Source of the DNA: Tianweitania populi
GTDB taxonomy: Bacteria; Pseudomonadota; Alphaproteobacteria; Rhizobiales; Rhizobiaceae
NCBI RefSeq assembly: GCF_014652875.1
Contig: NZ_BMZQ01000002.1
Coordinates: forward strand, 1-64,000
DNA: 64,000 nt
Direction: 5' to 3'
The notes beneath the pieces were generated by a model. That model was not told the origin of the DNA. It saw only the letters and a list, made by a program, of their open reading frames with translations, and searched no databases. The translations under genes and the position numbers were made by a program. Each line of letters begins with the position of its first letter. Within the stretch, counting starts at the first letter, position 1. Shown here piece by piece: positions 46,210-56,298 of this stretch.

Positions 46210-47010
46210 TCACCGGAATTTTGCGAGGATCACCGTCATCTTCGCAAGCAGCGGCCCACTGCCGGCGGCAAGCGCGCCGTGCTTGGAATTGGCCGTCGCG
46301 TAAACCAACGGCTCGCCGGTCGCATCCACGACCTTTCCGCCCGCTTCATGCAAGATGCAATCGGCACCCGCCAGATCCCAATCATGGGAGTCGGGCTTCA
46401 CGAAAGTCCCATCGATCTCACCGCGCGCCACCATGGCCACGCGATAAGCCAGCGACGGCACATAGGTCACCGGGCGGAAGTCGCGCCGGTCGGCTTCATC
46501 GAGAGACTGGATCATCGGCCTCGGCCCGCCGACCGCCGGCTCGGCACGGGTCGGCGCAACGGAGATCGCATGGCCGTTCAACCGCGCCCCGCCGCCAAGG
46601 GCTGCCTCGAAAATCTCGTTCTTCACCGGACAGTCGAGCACGCCGGCGATCGAGCGCCCATCTTCCACCACGCCGATCGAAACGCACCAGGTCGCCTTGC
46701 CTTCGATATAAGCGCGGGTGCCGTCGATCGGGTCGACCACGAAAGTGCGCTTGGCGGAAAGGCGATCCAGATTGTCGGCGGTTTCTTCCGACAGCCAGCC
46801 GTAATCAGGTCTTGCCGCGATCAGCGTTTCGCGCAGGAACTTGTCGACGGCGTAATCGGCCTCGCTCACCGGCGACTGGCCTTCCTTCCACCAGACTTCC
46901 GGCGACTGCTTGAAATAACGCATGGCGATCTCGCCCGCTTCCCGCGCGGCATCGCGTATCAGGTCGAGATCGGCATCAAAGGCGGTCGGGATCGTGTCAG
47001 CTTCCAGCAA
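46210..47010 (-). CDS. cysQ: Inositol monophosphatase family protein, probably 3'(2'),5'-bisphosphate nucleotidase
   Basis: 266 residues. Metal and catalytic motifs of the IMPase/CysQ fold: SPVSEADYAVDKFLRETL, GWLSEETADN (Glu ligands), FVVDPIDGTRAYIEG (DPxDGT) and HDWDLAGADCILHEAGG. CysQ removes pAp in sulfate assimilation, and the position between pmbA and waaA is typical in rhizobia. An inositol phosphatase role cannot be excluded by sequence. Its start overlaps the pmbA end by 14 bases. Confidence 0.88.
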   Translation of the reverse strand: MLEADTIPTAFDADLDLIRDAAREAGEIAMRYFKQSPEVWWKEGQSPVSEADYAVDKFLRETLIAARPDYGWLSEETADNLDRLSAKRTFVVDPIDGTRAYIEGKATWCVSIGVVEDGRSIAGVLDCPVKNEIFEAALGGGARLNGHAISVAPTRAEPAVGGPRPMIQSLDEADRRDFRPVTYVPSLAYRVAMVARGEIDGTFVKPDSHDWDLAGADCILHEAGGKVVDATGEPLVYATANSKHGALAAGSGPLLAKMTVILAKFR

Positions 47011-48337
47011 GCGTCATTCCCTCGATCAGCAAGGTCGGCGCGGCGGTGCCGAAGTTGCGGTCCACATCGGAGGCTGGCACCATGCGCAAGAACATATCCT
47101 TCAAGTTGGAAGCGATCGTCACTTCGGCAACCGGATAGGCCAATTCGCCCTTCTCGATCCAGAAGCCCGATGCTCCACGGCTATATTCGCCGGTCACCAT
47201 GTTGACGCCCTGACCGAACACTTCCGTTACGTAGAACCCGCTTTCCAGCCCGGCGATCATGTCTTCCGGCGAGATAGAACCCGGCTCGATGGCAAGGTTG
47301 GTCGAACTCGGCGAAACCGACGTACCATGACGCGCGCCGCGCCCGTTGGTGACCAGGCCCAGCTCCTTTGCGGCGGAGGTCGATAAGAACCACTGCTGCA
47401 GCACGCCGCCATCGACCATCACCAGCCGTTCGCCACGCACTCCTTCGCCATCAAAGGGCCGCGATGCCGAACCGCGCCTGCGGGTCGGATCATCCGTGAC
47501 GGTAATCGCGGCCGACGCGACCTGCTTGTTCATGCTGTCGCGCAGGAAGCTGGTCTTGCGCGCAACCGAAGCGCCGTTGATTGCGCCTGCCAGATGTCCT
47601 GCAATGCCGCGTGCGACGCGTGGATCGAACACAACGGTGACCGGTCCAGTCTTCGCCTTGCGCGGCTTCAAGCGCCGCACAGCCCTTTCGCCAGCGCGGC
47701 GGCCGATCGTGGCGGCATCTTCCAGCTCGTTGAAGTGAATGCGCGACGAGAAATCATAATCGCGCTCCATGCCGGTGCCCTCACCCGCAATCACGCTGAC
47801 CGAGCGCGAGAAGCGCGAGCCGACATAATGGCCGGTGAAACCGTGCGACGTCGCCAGCACCAGACCGCCATATCCGAAGCCCGCACCGCTGCCCGCCGAG
47901 TTCGTCACGCCCTCGATGCCAAGTGCAGCTTCCTCGGCCTCAAGTGCGGCTTCGCGTAACTGATCGCCGGACAGTTCAGTCGGGTCGAAAAGATCGAGAT
48001 CATCGACGCCTTCTGACAGAAGCGATGGATCTGCCAGCGACTGATAGGGATCTTCCGGCGACACCTTCGCCATCGCCACAGCGCGCTCTGCCAAAGCCGC
48101 AATGTCGGCGCCGGCGTTGGCTGAAATATTCGCCACCCGCTGCCCGACAAAAACCCGCAGCGAGATGTCGTCGCTCTCAGATGCTTCCGTGTTCTCGACC
48201 TTGCCGAGACGAACCGAGACCCCCACCGAGCGTCCGCGAACGGCAACCGCATCGGCGGCATCGGCACCTGCGCGCTTGGCCGCTTCCACCAGCTCAGCCA
48301 CCTGATTGACGAGCTTTTCGGCGGCTGAATCGGGCAT
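46997..48337 (-). CDS. pmbA: TldD/PmbA family metalloprotease subunit (TldE)
   Basis: 446 residues, the length of PmbA (TldE). Motifs: ASESDDISLRVFVGQRVANI, GVSVRLGKVENTEASE, DRDYDFSSRIHF-like segment, KTGPVTVVFDPRVARGIAGH, NLAIEPGSISPEDMIAGLES and YSRGASGFWIEKGELAYPV. TldE lacks the HExxxH of TldD and works with it in modified-peptide processing and leader removal. The HExxxH is not seen here, which fits PmbA. It is the first gene of the lipid A-associated series; cysQ starts within its last codons. Confidence 0.92.
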   Translation of the reverse strand: MPDSAAEKLVNQVAELVEAAKRAGADAADAVAVRGRSVGVSVRLGKVENTEASESDDISLRVFVGQRVANISANAGADIAALAERAVAMAKVSPEDPYQSLADPSLLSEGVDDLDLFDPTELSGDQLREAALEAEEAALGIEGVTNSAGSGAGFGYGGLVLATSHGFTGHYVGSRFSRSVSVIAGEGTGMERDYDFSSRIHFNELEDAATIGRRAGERAVRRLKPRKAKTGPVTVVFDPRVARGIAGHLAGAINGASVARKTSFLRDSMNKQVASAAITVTDDPTRRRGSASRPFDGEGVRGERLVMVDGGVLQQWFLSTSAAKELGLVTNGRGARHGTSVSPSSTNLAIEPGSISPEDMIAGLESGFYVTEVFGQGVNMVTGEYSRGASGFWIEKGELAYPVAEVTIASNLKDMFLRMVPASDVDRNFGTAAPTLLIEGMTLAGS

Positions 48338-48471
48338 TCTGTGTTCCTAAACGGGAAAAAACGGGCGCAAAACGGGACAAAAGCGGCAGGCGACGCCGTA
48401 AAAACCGGCTTCAGCAACCATCTATTGCCGGCTTTCGGCCTCTGCAATGGCGCAGTCGGTTTTAATCTGCT

Positions 48472-49359
48472 TCAGGCCGCGGCTTTGACCGCGACATCGA
48501 CCGCACGTTTCAATTCATCCTTGACCGATAGCGTTTCGGACAGGACGCGATCGATCTTGAGGAAGTCGAGCGCCCGGTAGCGCGTGCCCGGCCGCAGATA
48601 GATTGCCGGCGGATTCTGCTTCATCTTCAACTGGTTGATCGCCTGCATCATGATCTGGTTGGCGCCCAGCAGCATATCCATCGACTTCGGCGTGCGGCCG
48701 ATATCCTCGATCGGATCACCGATCACGTCGATCGCGATCACGATGTCAGCCTTCCCTTCAACCAGATCGAACGGCACCGGGTTGTAGATGCCGCCGTCGA
48801 TCAAGGTCCGGCCATCGCGTTGAACCGGACTGAAGATCGCCGGAATCGCCGCCGACGCACACAGCGCCGATTGCAGCTCGCCGTCTTCGATAACCACTTG
48901 TTCCTGCTTGAAAAAATCAGTCGCAGTAACCTTCAGAGGTATATGCAAGTCCTCAAAACTGGCCGGCAGACCGTCCGGCAGGAAAGCACTTAACAGGCGC
49001 TGAATGTTGAACTGGCTGACCCGCAAACCGGACGACATCAGGTCGCTCAGCGTGCCAGGCCGAGCGCTCCACATGCGGCGCGTCAGTTCGGCTCGCTTGC
49101 TGAGAACGAGCCGAGCAAATTCATGGATTTCCTTGCCGCTCAGGCCGGAAGCCATGGCAGCGCCCATGATTGCGCCGATGGAGGAGCCGGCGATGGCGAC
49201 CGGGCGGATGCCGAGTTCGTCGAGCGCTTCGATGACGTGGATGTGGGCAAGTCCGCGCGCACCGCCGCCGCCGAAGGCCACGGCGAAGCTTGGTTCGCTT
49301 CGCTTCGGCAGGGACGTACCCTGGGTTCGGTTGACGTCCACCACATCATCGAAGGCCAT
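48472..49359 (-). CDS. Patatin-like phospholipase (RssA type)
   Basis: 295 residues. Oxyanion motif AFGGGGARGLAHIHVIEAL, nucleophile GSSIG in IAGSSIGAIMGA, catalytic Asp in LIDGGIYNPVPFDL, so the Ser-Asp dyad is complete. Cytoplasmic serine hydrolase of the RssA/YchK group, which is probably membrane-linked; substrate unknown. The ATG at 49359 has GGAGGG four bases before it. It overlaps nothing but starts one base before the stop of the M16-like gene upstream, so the three genes M16, M16 and patatin run as an operon. Confidence 0.9.
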   Translation of the reverse strand: MAFDDVVDVNRTQGTSLPKRSEPSFAVAFGGGGARGLAHIHVIEALDELGIRPVAIAGSSIGAIMGAAMASGLSGKEIHEFARLVLSKRAELTRRMWSARPGTLSDLMSSGLRVSQFNIQRLLSAFLPDGLPASFEDLHIPLKVTATDFFKQEQVVIEDGELQSALCASAAIPAIFSPVQRDGRTLIDGGIYNPVPFDLVEGKADIVIAIDVIGDPIEDIGRTPKSMDMLLGANQIMMQAINQLKMKQNPPAIYLRPGTRYRALDFLKIDRVLSETLSVKDELKRAVDVAVKAAA

Positions 49360-49360
49360 C

Positions 49361-50827
49361 TTACCCTCCGGTTTGGGTCTTTCCCTCGTCCGCTGCCGGC
49401 ACCTCAGGCGATTCACCAGCGGGAGCCGGCGCAGGTGCCGGGCCAGACGTTGCAGCCGGCGGCGCACCGTCTTTCTTCGCAGCCGGGCCAACGATCATGA
49501 TCGCAGGCTGGGCTTCAAGCAAGCGCTTTGCCTGCGCCTTGACGTCGTCCAGCGTCACCGCCTCGATCAGCCCTTCGCGGCGCTCGATGTAATCGATGCC
49601 GAGATCTTCCAGCTGGATCTGGGTCAGCGTCGCAGCGATCGAACCCGAGCTGTCGAGATTGTTGATGGCATAAGCGCCGATCGTGTAGCGCTTGGCCTTG
49701 TCGAGCTCTTCCTGCGTCGGACCACCATCCGCCATCCTCTTCACTTCCTGCCGGATGAGGTCGAGCGTTTCGCCCGAACGATCCGCGCGGGTCGCGGTGC
49801 CGATTGCAAGCGCCGACGAGTAGCGGCGCGTCGACAGCGACGAGCCCACGCCATAGGCCAGCCCGCGCTTTTCACGGACTTCCTCGAACAAGCGCGACAA
49901 GAAGGTGCCGCCGCCTAGAACCTCGTTCATGAGATAGGCTGCGAAGAAGCCTGGATCCTTGCGGCTGACGCCGGGGTAAGCAAGCTGAATGCTGGTTTGC
50001 GGCAGGTCGTAGTCGATCTTGATATCCTGGCCGAGCTTCATGTCGGCCTGCGGGATCTCGCGCAGTTCGGCATGTTCCGGCAGGGCGCCGAACACCTCGT
50101 CCAGATAGGCTTTCAGCTTTTCCGGATCGATCGCGCCGACGACGCTGACCACCAGATTGTCGCGGGCAAACTGTGCCTTGTGCATCGCGAGGAGATCATC
50201 GCGGGTCAGGCTGGTGAGGCTCTGCGTGCCGCCATCTTCCTGGCGGGCATAGGGATGCGAGCCGTAAACGGCGCGGCTCCAGGCGATCTTGGCCTGTTCC
50301 TGCGGATCGCGCGAACGGGCCGCGATACCGGCAAGCAGTTGCGAGCGGATGCGCTCGACCGGCTCGGCATCGAAGCGCGGCTTCTGTACGGACAAAGCCA
50401 GCAGCTTCATGCCTTCATCGAGATCCTCCTGGATGGCGCGGAACGAACCCTGGATCTCGTCGGTCGAAGACGCAAAGCTAATTTCTGCACCGGAATCATC
50501 GAGCCGATCCTGATAGGCTTCGCGATCGAGATCGCCTGCGCCCTCGTCGAAGAGGCCGGACATCAGGGTCGCGAGACCTTCCTTGCCGGCGGGGTCCTGC
50601 ACCGAACCGCCCTTGAAGGCAAAGCGCATGGAAATGATCGGAACAGAATAATCTTCCACCAGCCAGGCGGTGACACCGGATTGGCTTTTCACCTCCTGGA
50701 TCTTGACTGCGGCATGCGCCATCAGCGGCTGCATCGTCAGCCAAGCGAGTGCAAGGATGGTGGTGACGAAAGCGAGTTTCAAACGGGCCATGGTGGGAAG
50801 GAGCATCATCTCACAAAAACGATTCAC
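49361..50827 (-). CDS. M16-family peptidase-like protein, inactive-type partner
   Basis: 488 residues with a signal peptide ([20 protein letters not shown], cut near AHA-A). The N-terminal M16 block reads [20 protein letters not shown] and [20 protein letters not shown], lacking HxxEH, so the zinc site is lost, typical of the non-catalytic member of paired M16 peptidases. The C-terminus is Pro/Ala-rich. It follows the active-type M16 gene, overlapping by four bases, and the two likely form a periplasmic heterodimer. Confidence 0.92.
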   Translation of the reverse strand: MNRFCEMMLLPTMARLKLAFVTTILALAWLTMQPLMAHAAVKIQEVKSQSGVTAWLVEDYSVPIISMRFAFKGGSVQDPAGKEGLATLMSGLFDEGAGDLDREAYQDRLDDSGAEISFASSTDEIQGSFRAIQEDLDEGMKLLALSVQKPRFDAEPVERIRSQLLAGIAARSRDPQEQAKIAWSRAVYGSHPYARQEDGGTQSLTSLTRDDLLAMHKAQFARDNLVVSVVGAIDPEKLKAYLDEVFGALPEHAELREIPQADMKLGQDIKIDYDLPQTSIQLAYPGVSRKDPGFFAAYLMNEVLGGGTFLSRLFEEVREKRGLAYGVGSSLSTRRYSSALAIGTATRADRSGETLDLIRQEVKRMADGGPTQEELDKAKRYTIGAYAINNLDSSGSIAATLTQIQLEDLGIDYIERREGLIEAVTLDDVKAQAKRLLEAQPAIMIVGPAAKKDGAPPAATSGPAPAPAPAGESPEVPAADEGKTQTGG

Positions 50828-52218
50828 GACTTCTCCTCCCCGGCAGGCAGCAGATAGCTGCTGACGGCACGCTTCTGGTTGAGGAACTCGGTTGCGGCGC
50901 GCTGGATATCAGCGGCTGTCAGCGCCTTGATGCGCTCGGGCCATTCCTCGATGTCCTTGATCTCGCCGCCGGTGGTCAGCGTCGAACCATAGATCCGCGC
51001 CATGCCGGACTGGTTGTCGCGCGCAAAGATCAGGCCGCGCACCAGACGGTTCTTGGCACGTTCCAGTTCCTGATCGCCGATGCCGTCCTTCACCAGACGC
51101 GCGATCTCGGCATCAACCGCCTTTTCCAGCGTTTCCAGCTTGGTTTCACCGATGGGCGAGCCGTAAACGGTGAAGCTCGACGCATCCAGCGCGGTGCCCT
51201 GATAATAGGAGCCGACGGATGCCGCGAGCTTCTCCTTCACGACAAGCGCCTGGTAAAGCCGGCTGCGCGCGCCGCCCCCAAGCACTTCAGCCAGAAGATC
51301 GAGCGCTTCGGCTTGGCCGGGCACCTTCTTGGCGCTGCCATAAGACGGCACAACCCAGGACTTCTGGTAGCTGGGAATCGTCACGCGCGGATCAGACATC
51401 GAGACGGTGCGCGACGTGTTCTGCTCCGGTTCCTGCGGGCGAACGCGCGGCGGCAGATCCGGACCGCGCTCAACCTTGCCATAGGTCTTTTCGGCCAGAG
51501 CCTTTACGCCTGCAACATCCACATCGCCGGCAACCACCAGCACTGCGTTGTTGGGCGCATAATAGCGGTTGTAGAAGTCGATGGCGTCAGCGCGGTTCAG
51601 CTCTTCCATTTCCTGCATCCAGCCGATCACCGGGATGCGATAGGGATGGTTCTGGTAGAGCGTCGCCGACATTTCTTCCTGAAGCAGCGCGCTGGGATCA
51701 CCCTCGATGCGCATACGGCGTTCTTCAAGGATCACGTCGCGCTCAGGACCGATCACGGCATCCGTCAGAACGAGGTTGCGCATCCGGTCGGCCTCGAAGC
51801 CCATCATGGTTTCGAGTGCATCCGGCGATACCTGCTGGAAGAAGGCGGTGTAATCATAGGAGGTGAAGGCGTTTTCCGAGCCGCCGATCGCCGCAACCGC
51901 TGCCGAAAATTCGCCGGCCTTATGGTTCGAGGTGCCCTTGAACATCAGGTGCTCGAAGAAGTGCGCGATACCAGACTTGCCGGGCGCTTCATCGGCGCTG
52001 CCGATCTTGTACCACAGCATGTGCGTGACAACCGGCGCGCGACGATCCGGGATCACGACGACTTGCAGCCCATTGGCGAGGGTGAAGTTCTCGACCCGAT
52101 TTTCGATTGCAGCAGCGGCCGGTTTTTCCTGTGCCATTGCCACGGGAACAGGTCCCGCCAGACACAGGCCGAGCGCAAGCGCCCCGCCCCAGTTCGATGC
52201 CAGTTTGCGCAACGCCAT
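50824..52218 (-). CDS. M16-family zinc peptidase (pitrilysin-like), active type
   Basis: 464 residues. A signal peptide of about 29 residues ([18 protein letters not shown]) is followed by the zinc motif [13 protein letters not shown] (HxxEH) with the third ligand Glu in [16 protein letters not shown]. The second half is the substrate-clamp domain. ATG at 52218 has GGAG upstream; a frame extension of 21 codons lacks support. Secreted or periplasmic peptidase, perhaps outer-membrane-protein or peptide turnover. Operon: this gene, the inactive partner, then the patatin-like gene. Confidence 0.93.
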   Translation of the reverse strand: MALRKLASNWGGALALGLCLAGPVPVAMAQEKPAAAAIENRVENFTLANGLQVVVIPDRRAPVVTHMLWYKIGSADEAPGKSGIAHFFEHLMFKGTSNHKAGEFSAAVAAIGGSENAFTSYDYTAFFQQVSPDALETMMGFEADRMRNLVLTDAVIGPERDVILEERRMRIEGDPSALLQEEMSATLYQNHPYRIPVIGWMQEMEELNRADAIDFYNRYYAPNNAVLVVAGDVDVAGVKALAEKTYGKVERGPDLPPRVRPQEPEQNTSRTVSMSDPRVTIPSYQKSWVVPSYGSAKKVPGQAEALDLLAEVLGGGARSRLYQALVVKEKLAASVGSYYQGTALDASSFTVYGSPIGETKLETLEKAVDAEIARLVKDGIGDQELERAKNRLVRGLIFARDNQSGMARIYGSTLTTGGEIKDIEEWPERIKALTAADIQRAATEFLNQKRAVSSYLLPAGEEKS

Positions 52219-52313
52219 GCCGCTCCTCGCTTCCGAATGCAGATACCGCGAATCCCGCTTGGGCTCGCTGGACAGTTTCAAGCACGCTACACGTCAGGCG
52301 AAAGCGGCCAAAG

Positions 52314-52868
52314 TCAGGCGCGGCGAATGAAACGAATAACCGTTTCGCCGTAGTTGCGCTCGTCTTCGGTCACGAAGCCTTGAGGCAGGTCGAACGGGGC
52401 GGCGGCACTTTCTTCCACCACACACAGAACATCAGGCTCGAGCCATCCGCCCTTCAAGGCAGACAGCAGGGCGGCCTCGCCGAGTTGCTTGTTATAAGGC
52501 GGGTCGGCAAAAAGCAGGCCGAAGGGCTGCAGGGTGCCGACCGGACCAAGCGAGGTCGCATCGCGGCGAAAGATCCGGGTGCGCCCTTGCAGGCTAAAGG
52601 CTTCGACATTTTCGCGGATCAAGCCGCGGCCTTCCGCGCCTTCCTCGATGAACACAGCGCTGGCAGCACCACGCGACACGGCTTCAAGCCCGAGCGCGCC
52701 CGTTCCCGCAAAGAGATCGAGCACGCGCCGGCCTTTCAGCGCATCGGGGAAGCGATGGGCAAGCACGTTGAAGACCGCTTCGCGGGTGCGGTCGGTGGTG
52801 GGGCGGATGGACTGCGTGCGGGGCGTGGCGAGCGCGCGCCCGCGCAGCTCACCGCCGACGATCCGCAT
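52314..52868 (-). CDS. rsmD: 16S rRNA (guanine966-N2)-methyltransferase RsmD
   Basis: 184 residues. MRIVGGELRGRALATPRTQS is the typical start, RVLDLFAGTGALGLEAVSRG the SAM loop, and LLFADPPYNKQ the DPPY catalytic motif. It modifies G966 of 16S rRNA in the small-subunit head. I chose the ATG at 52866-52868; the open frame extends 43 codons further, but that part is the shared end of the rluB-like gene. The start lies 20 bases inside the rluB gene, so they are translated from one mRNA. Confidence 0.94.
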   Translation of the reverse strand: MRIVGGELRGRALATPRTQSIRPTTDRTREAVFNVLAHRFPDALKGRRVLDLFAGTGALGLEAVSRGAASAVFIEEGAEGRGLIRENVEAFSLQGRTRIFRRDATSLGPVGTLQPFGLLFADPPYNKQLGEAALLSALKGGWLEPDVLCVVEESAAAPFDLPQGFVTEDERNYGETVIRFIRRA

Positions 52869-54876
52869 TTCTTCCGCCGCTCCTCGGACCACCGCCGGGT
52901 CCACCACGCTTCGGACCATCATTGCCGCGGCTTTCGCCGCCGGCGCGTGGACCAGCCTCGCTCCTCGGCTTGAACGAGCGGGTCTCCGGCCTGTCACCGC
53001 CGGATGGACGATCCTTGTTGAACGGACGCTTGTCGCCGAACGGCTTCTTGGCGAAGGGCTTGTCGCCTGCAGGACGCGGAGCGCGATCTTCGCTGCGAGT
53101 TTCCGGCCGGTCGCGCTTTACATAGGACTGACCCTCGCTGGAGCGTGCACGGTAGGGCTTGGCTGCTCCTTCCTCGCGGTCGCCACGCGGCGCGCCGAAA
53201 CCACCTTCCGGACGGTCGCGCTTGACGAAGGGGCGCCCTTCGGTCGGGCGCGCACGATATGGCTTCGCACCGCCCTCTTCACGGTTTTCGCGGGGGCCGC
53301 TCTCCCGGGGCTTGAAGCTGCGGCCTTCGGAGCTGGCATCGCTGCGATAGGGCCGGTCGGAGGATGGGCGCGAGCGTGGTGCGCGCGCTTCATCGCGTGC
53401 TGCTCGTTCGGCCGCTTCCGCCTCGACCTTCTTGTCGCTTCTCGGTCGCGCGCCGGGTGCCATCCAGACATTGGCATTGCGGCGGGGCGGCGGTGGCGCG
53501 CGCTCTTCTTCGCGCTTGCCGCGCGGACCCGCTCCGCCCGATTTGAAGCCGCCTGGCTTATCGCCGAACCGGCCAGCGGGTTTGTCGCCGAAGCGATCCG
53601 GCTTGTCGCCAAAGCTGCGCGGCTTGTCGCCGAACCGGCCTTGTGGCTTGGTTTGCAGCCGGTCCAGCATGTCGGTGCGGTGGTCTTCACGCTCCCGCTT
53701 GCGGTTCGGCGTGCCTTCGCTGCGACGTTCACGCTGCGGTTCTTCCGCGCGCGCAGGCGCAGGCGCAGCGCGGTCGGGCAGATCGAACACTGCGCCGGAT
53801 TCGGCCATCAAGCGTTCACCCAGCTGGTCACGCAGATAGCGGCCCTTCAGCTCGGACACGGTGCCTTCCGGCAACTCACCCAGCTGGAACGGGCCGTAGG
53901 AAATGCGGATCAGGCGGGTGACGTCGAGACCGAGCGCCCCCAGCACGTTCTTGACCTCGCGGTTCTTGCCTTCACGCAAACCGATCGTCAGCCAGGCATT
54001 GGAGCCCTGCTGCCGGTCGAGCGCGGCTTCGATCGAGCCATAGAATACGCCGTCGACGGCGATGCCGTTCTTCAATTCGGCAAGCTTGGCCTCATCCACC
54101 GTGCCGTGAACGCGGACGCGGTAACGCCGCAGCCAGCCGGTGGCCGGCAGTTCCAGAACGCGCGCCAGCCCGCCATCGTTGGTCAGCAGCAGCAGGCCCT
54201 CGGTATTGATGTCGAGGCGACCAACGGTGAGCAGACGCGGAAGATCCTTGGGCAGCACGTCGAACACTGTGCGGCGGCCTTCCGGGTCCTTGTTGGTGGT
54301 GACCACACCACCCGGCTTGTGGAACAGGAACAGCCGCGTGCGCTCGATCTCGGGGATCGGATTGCCGTCGAGTTCGATGCGATCATTGGCGGTGACGTTG
54401 CGGGCCGGGCTGTCGAGCACCACACCGTTGACCCGGATGCGGCCGTCGGCGATCAGCGCTTCGGCATCGCGGCGCGAGGAAATGCCCGCGCGCGCCAGCC
54501 GCTTGGCGATGCGCTCGCCATTCGTCGGATCTTCCACCTCGACCATGCGGCGGCGCGGTGGCGGCGCATCGCCGTCACGCGGCTTGCGATCGCCGGACGG
54601 CCGGTCGCCGAAAGGCTTTCTGTCGCCGAACGATTTGCGTTCGCCAAACGGCTTGCGGTCATCGAACGGCCTGTCGCCGGCCGGACGATCGCCGCGTGGC
54701 TTGTCTCCATAGGGCTTGTCACCATGCGGCTTGGCGCCATAAGGCTTGTCGCCGCGCGGTTTGTCGGCGCGAGGGCGATCGTCTCGCGGCCTGTCACCCT
54801 GAGGGCGATCGCGGTCAGCGCGTGCGCCCGGGCGGCTGTTGCCGGGCTTGAATGGTTTTTTGCGGTCGTCGTCCAT
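52849..54876 (-). CDS. rluB: 23S rRNA pseudouridine synthase (RluB type) with long disordered arms
   Basis: 675 residues; the usual bacterial enzyme is 240-320. Residues about 1-110 are a charged low-complexity arm of repeated GDKP/GDRP/DRKP units. The core follows: S4 RNA-binding domain ERIAKRLARAGISSRRDAEA (121-140), then the RluB/E/F block LLTVGRLDINTEGLLLLTND with catalytic Asp 222, and LREGKNREVKNVLGALG. From about 375 to the end is a second arm rich in Arg, Gly, Pro and Lys (GDKPxxFGDKP, DRPE, RRR end). It probably modifies U2605 of 23S rRNA; the arms may bind RNA. ATG at 54874-54876. Confidence 0.9.
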   Translation of the reverse strand: MDDDRKKPFKPGNSRPGARADRDRPQGDRPRDDRPRADKPRGDKPYGAKPHGDKPYGDKPRGDRPAGDRPFDDRKPFGERKSFGDRKPFGDRPSGDRKPRDGDAPPPRRRMVEVEDPTNGERIAKRLARAGISSRRDAEALIADGRIRVNGVVLDSPARNVTANDRIELDGNPIPEIERTRLFLFHKPGGVVTTNKDPEGRRTVFDVLPKDLPRLLTVGRLDINTEGLLLLTNDGGLARVLELPATGWLRRYRVRVHGTVDEAKLAELKNGIAVDGVFYGSIEAALDRQQGSNAWLTIGLREGKNREVKNVLGALGLDVTRLIRISYGPFQLGELPEGTVSELKGRYLRDQLGERLMAESGAVFDLPDRAAPAPARAEEPQRERRSEGTPNRKREREDHRTDMLDRLQTKPQGRFGDKPRSFGDKPDRFGDKPAGRFGDKPGGFKSGGAGPRGKREEERAPPPPRRNANVWMAPGARPRSDKKVEAEAAERAARDEARAPRSRPSSDRPYRSDASSEGRSFKPRESGPRENREEGGAKPYRARPTEGRPFVKRDRPEGGFGAPRGDREEGAAKPYRARSSEGQSYVKRDRPETRSEDRAPRPAGDKPFAKKPFGDKRPFNKDRPSGGDRPETRSFKPRSEAGPRAGGESRGNDGPKRGGPGGGPRSGGRNADRRR

Positions 54877-54951
54877 GTGGCCTTCGTCGTGTTCGGCGGA
54901 TAGATACCCGCTTCGCCTTGGCGTTGCGAGGTTTATAGTGCGGATACGATC

Positions 54952-55404
54952 ATGACGCAGCCGGATTTCATGGCAATCGCCTTCGAACAGGCGGAAAAAG
55001 CCGCAGCGAGAGGCGAAGTGCCCGTTGGCGCCGTGATTGTCGGCAACGGCGCGGTCATTGCTGCGGGCGGAAACGAAACGCGCTTGCGCAACGATCCCAC
55101 TGCCCATGCCGAGATCGTGGCAATCCGCAGCGCCTGCGAACAGCTCGGTCAGGAAAGGCTGACCGGTCTCGATCTTTACGTGACGCTGGAGCCCTGCGCC
55201 ATGTGCGCGGCGGCGATTTCGTTCGCCAGGATGCGCCGGCTTTATTACGGCGCTTCAGACCCGAAGGGCGGGGGCGTCGAGCATGGCGGCCGCTTCTTCA
55301 CACAGCCGACCTGCCATCACCAGCCGGACATCTATTCCGGCTTGGGCGAGACGCGCTCGGCAGATTTGCTGCGGCGCTTCTTTGCCGGGAAGCGTGACGC
55401 TTAA
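54952..55404 (+). CDS. tadA: tRNA adenosine deaminase TadA
   Basis: 150 residues. Zinc deaminase motifs: AHAEIVAIRSA (HAE, catalytic Glu) and VTLEPCAMCAAAISFARM (PCxxC). EVPVGAVIVGNG and FFTQPTCHHQPDIYSG complete the TadA pattern. It makes inosine at the wobble base of tRNA-Arg(ACG). The ATG at 54952 is the start. It converges on the lipoprotein gene; the two stops overlap (TTAA at 55401-55404). Confidence 0.93.
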   Translation: MTQPDFMAIAFEQAEKAAARGEVPVGAVIVGNGAVIAAGGNETRLRNDPTAHAEIVAIRSACEQLGQERLTGLDLYVTLEPCAMCAAAISFARMRRLYYGASDPKGGGVEHGGRFFTQPTCHHQPDIYSGLGETRSADLLRRFFAGKRDA

Positions 55405-56078
55405 AGCCAGGGGATCCAGCTCTTGCCGCTGCTGCCCGACTCCTTGCGAGCCGCAGCCTTGGCACGACGCTCCTTCACAGCCTCATCCTCGCCGATGTCG
55501 TTGGCATCGGCCGTGGCGGATGGCTCGCGATAGGTGAGCGGCGGCTCGCTGAGATACTTGCGGCTGGTCGGGCTGCCCTGACGCTGTTCGGCAACGCGGC
55601 GGCGGACCTCTTCGCGCTCGCTGCGGGCGCCGGGTTCCAGACCGTTCATCGGACGCTCGGACAAGCGGGCGTTGACCGCGACAGGCTGGCGTGCGCGCGC
55701 TGCCGGATCGACATCCGGCACGACTTCGGGACGGTAGTTCGGGTTATTTTGATTGGCCGTCGCGTCGGCGCGAATACGCGCACGGCGCTGTTCGGGCGAT
55801 TCCGGCCAGGCGGTGTTGTCGGCGGAAGCGACGCTTTCCTGCGGCGGCGGCAGGTTCTTGGAGGACGGGCGCACGAGATCAGGGCGCGGCTTGTAGTCGA
55901 TCCGTTCCTTTTTCTCACCCATGCCCAGCGCGAACATGCCCGACACATCCTCGACGAGTTGCTCGTTGGCCGTCTTGTCCGTGCCGTAAGTGGGCGAGGA
56001 CATGCAGCCTGCAGCCAAAGCGCTGGCGAAAAGAACCGGCGCTACAATCGCAGCACGCCTTGCCGAGAAGCCTGTCAT
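55401..56078 (-). CDS. Putative lipoprotein, unknown function
   Basis: 225 residues. Type II signal peptide: ARRAAIVAPVLFASALAAGC (Cys at about 25), so membrane-attached after lipidation. The rest is hydrophilic with Pro/Arg-rich stretches: IDYKPRPDLVRPSSKNLPPP, NYRPEVVPDVDPAARARQPV and RRRVAEQRQGSPTSRKYLS. No known domain. Start ATG at 56078 keeps only the leader; the extension upstream has no similarity. It is downstream of ileS in the same direction, separated by 220 bases, and converges with tadA. Confidence 0.8.
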   Translation of the reverse strand: MTGFSARRAAIVAPVLFASALAAGCMSSPTYGTDKTANEQLVEDVSGMFALGMGEKKERIDYKPRPDLVRPSSKNLPPPQESVASADNTAWPESPEQRRARIRADATANQNNPNYRPEVVPDVDPAARARQPVAVNARLSERPMNGLEPGARSEREEVRRRVAEQRQGSPTSRKYLSEPPLTYREPSATADANDIGEDEAVKERRAKAAARKESGSSGKSWIPWL

Positions 56079-56298
56079 ATCGTCGCTTCGCCCTTCATCA
56101 CCATCCAGCCAGAACCACCTCGACGAGACGGTTCTCCCGGCCAAGCGCCGGATGCGGCTCCCCAGCCGCATGAACGCCCTGCATCGCGGTGGAATTCGGC
56201 GACAACAAGGCATGGTTGCCATAAAGGAAAGCGGAACGGAGAGCAACGCGCCCGCGACGCTCCCCTTCCCCCGTTTCCACAAGCGGTGGGCCCTGCCC

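Noticed and set aside
52534-54903. 789-codon open frame on the plus strand opposite rluB
   Set aside because: It is the mirror of the repetitive high-GC rluB arms; no start, ribosome site or recognisable domain. The minus strand has the conserved enzyme.
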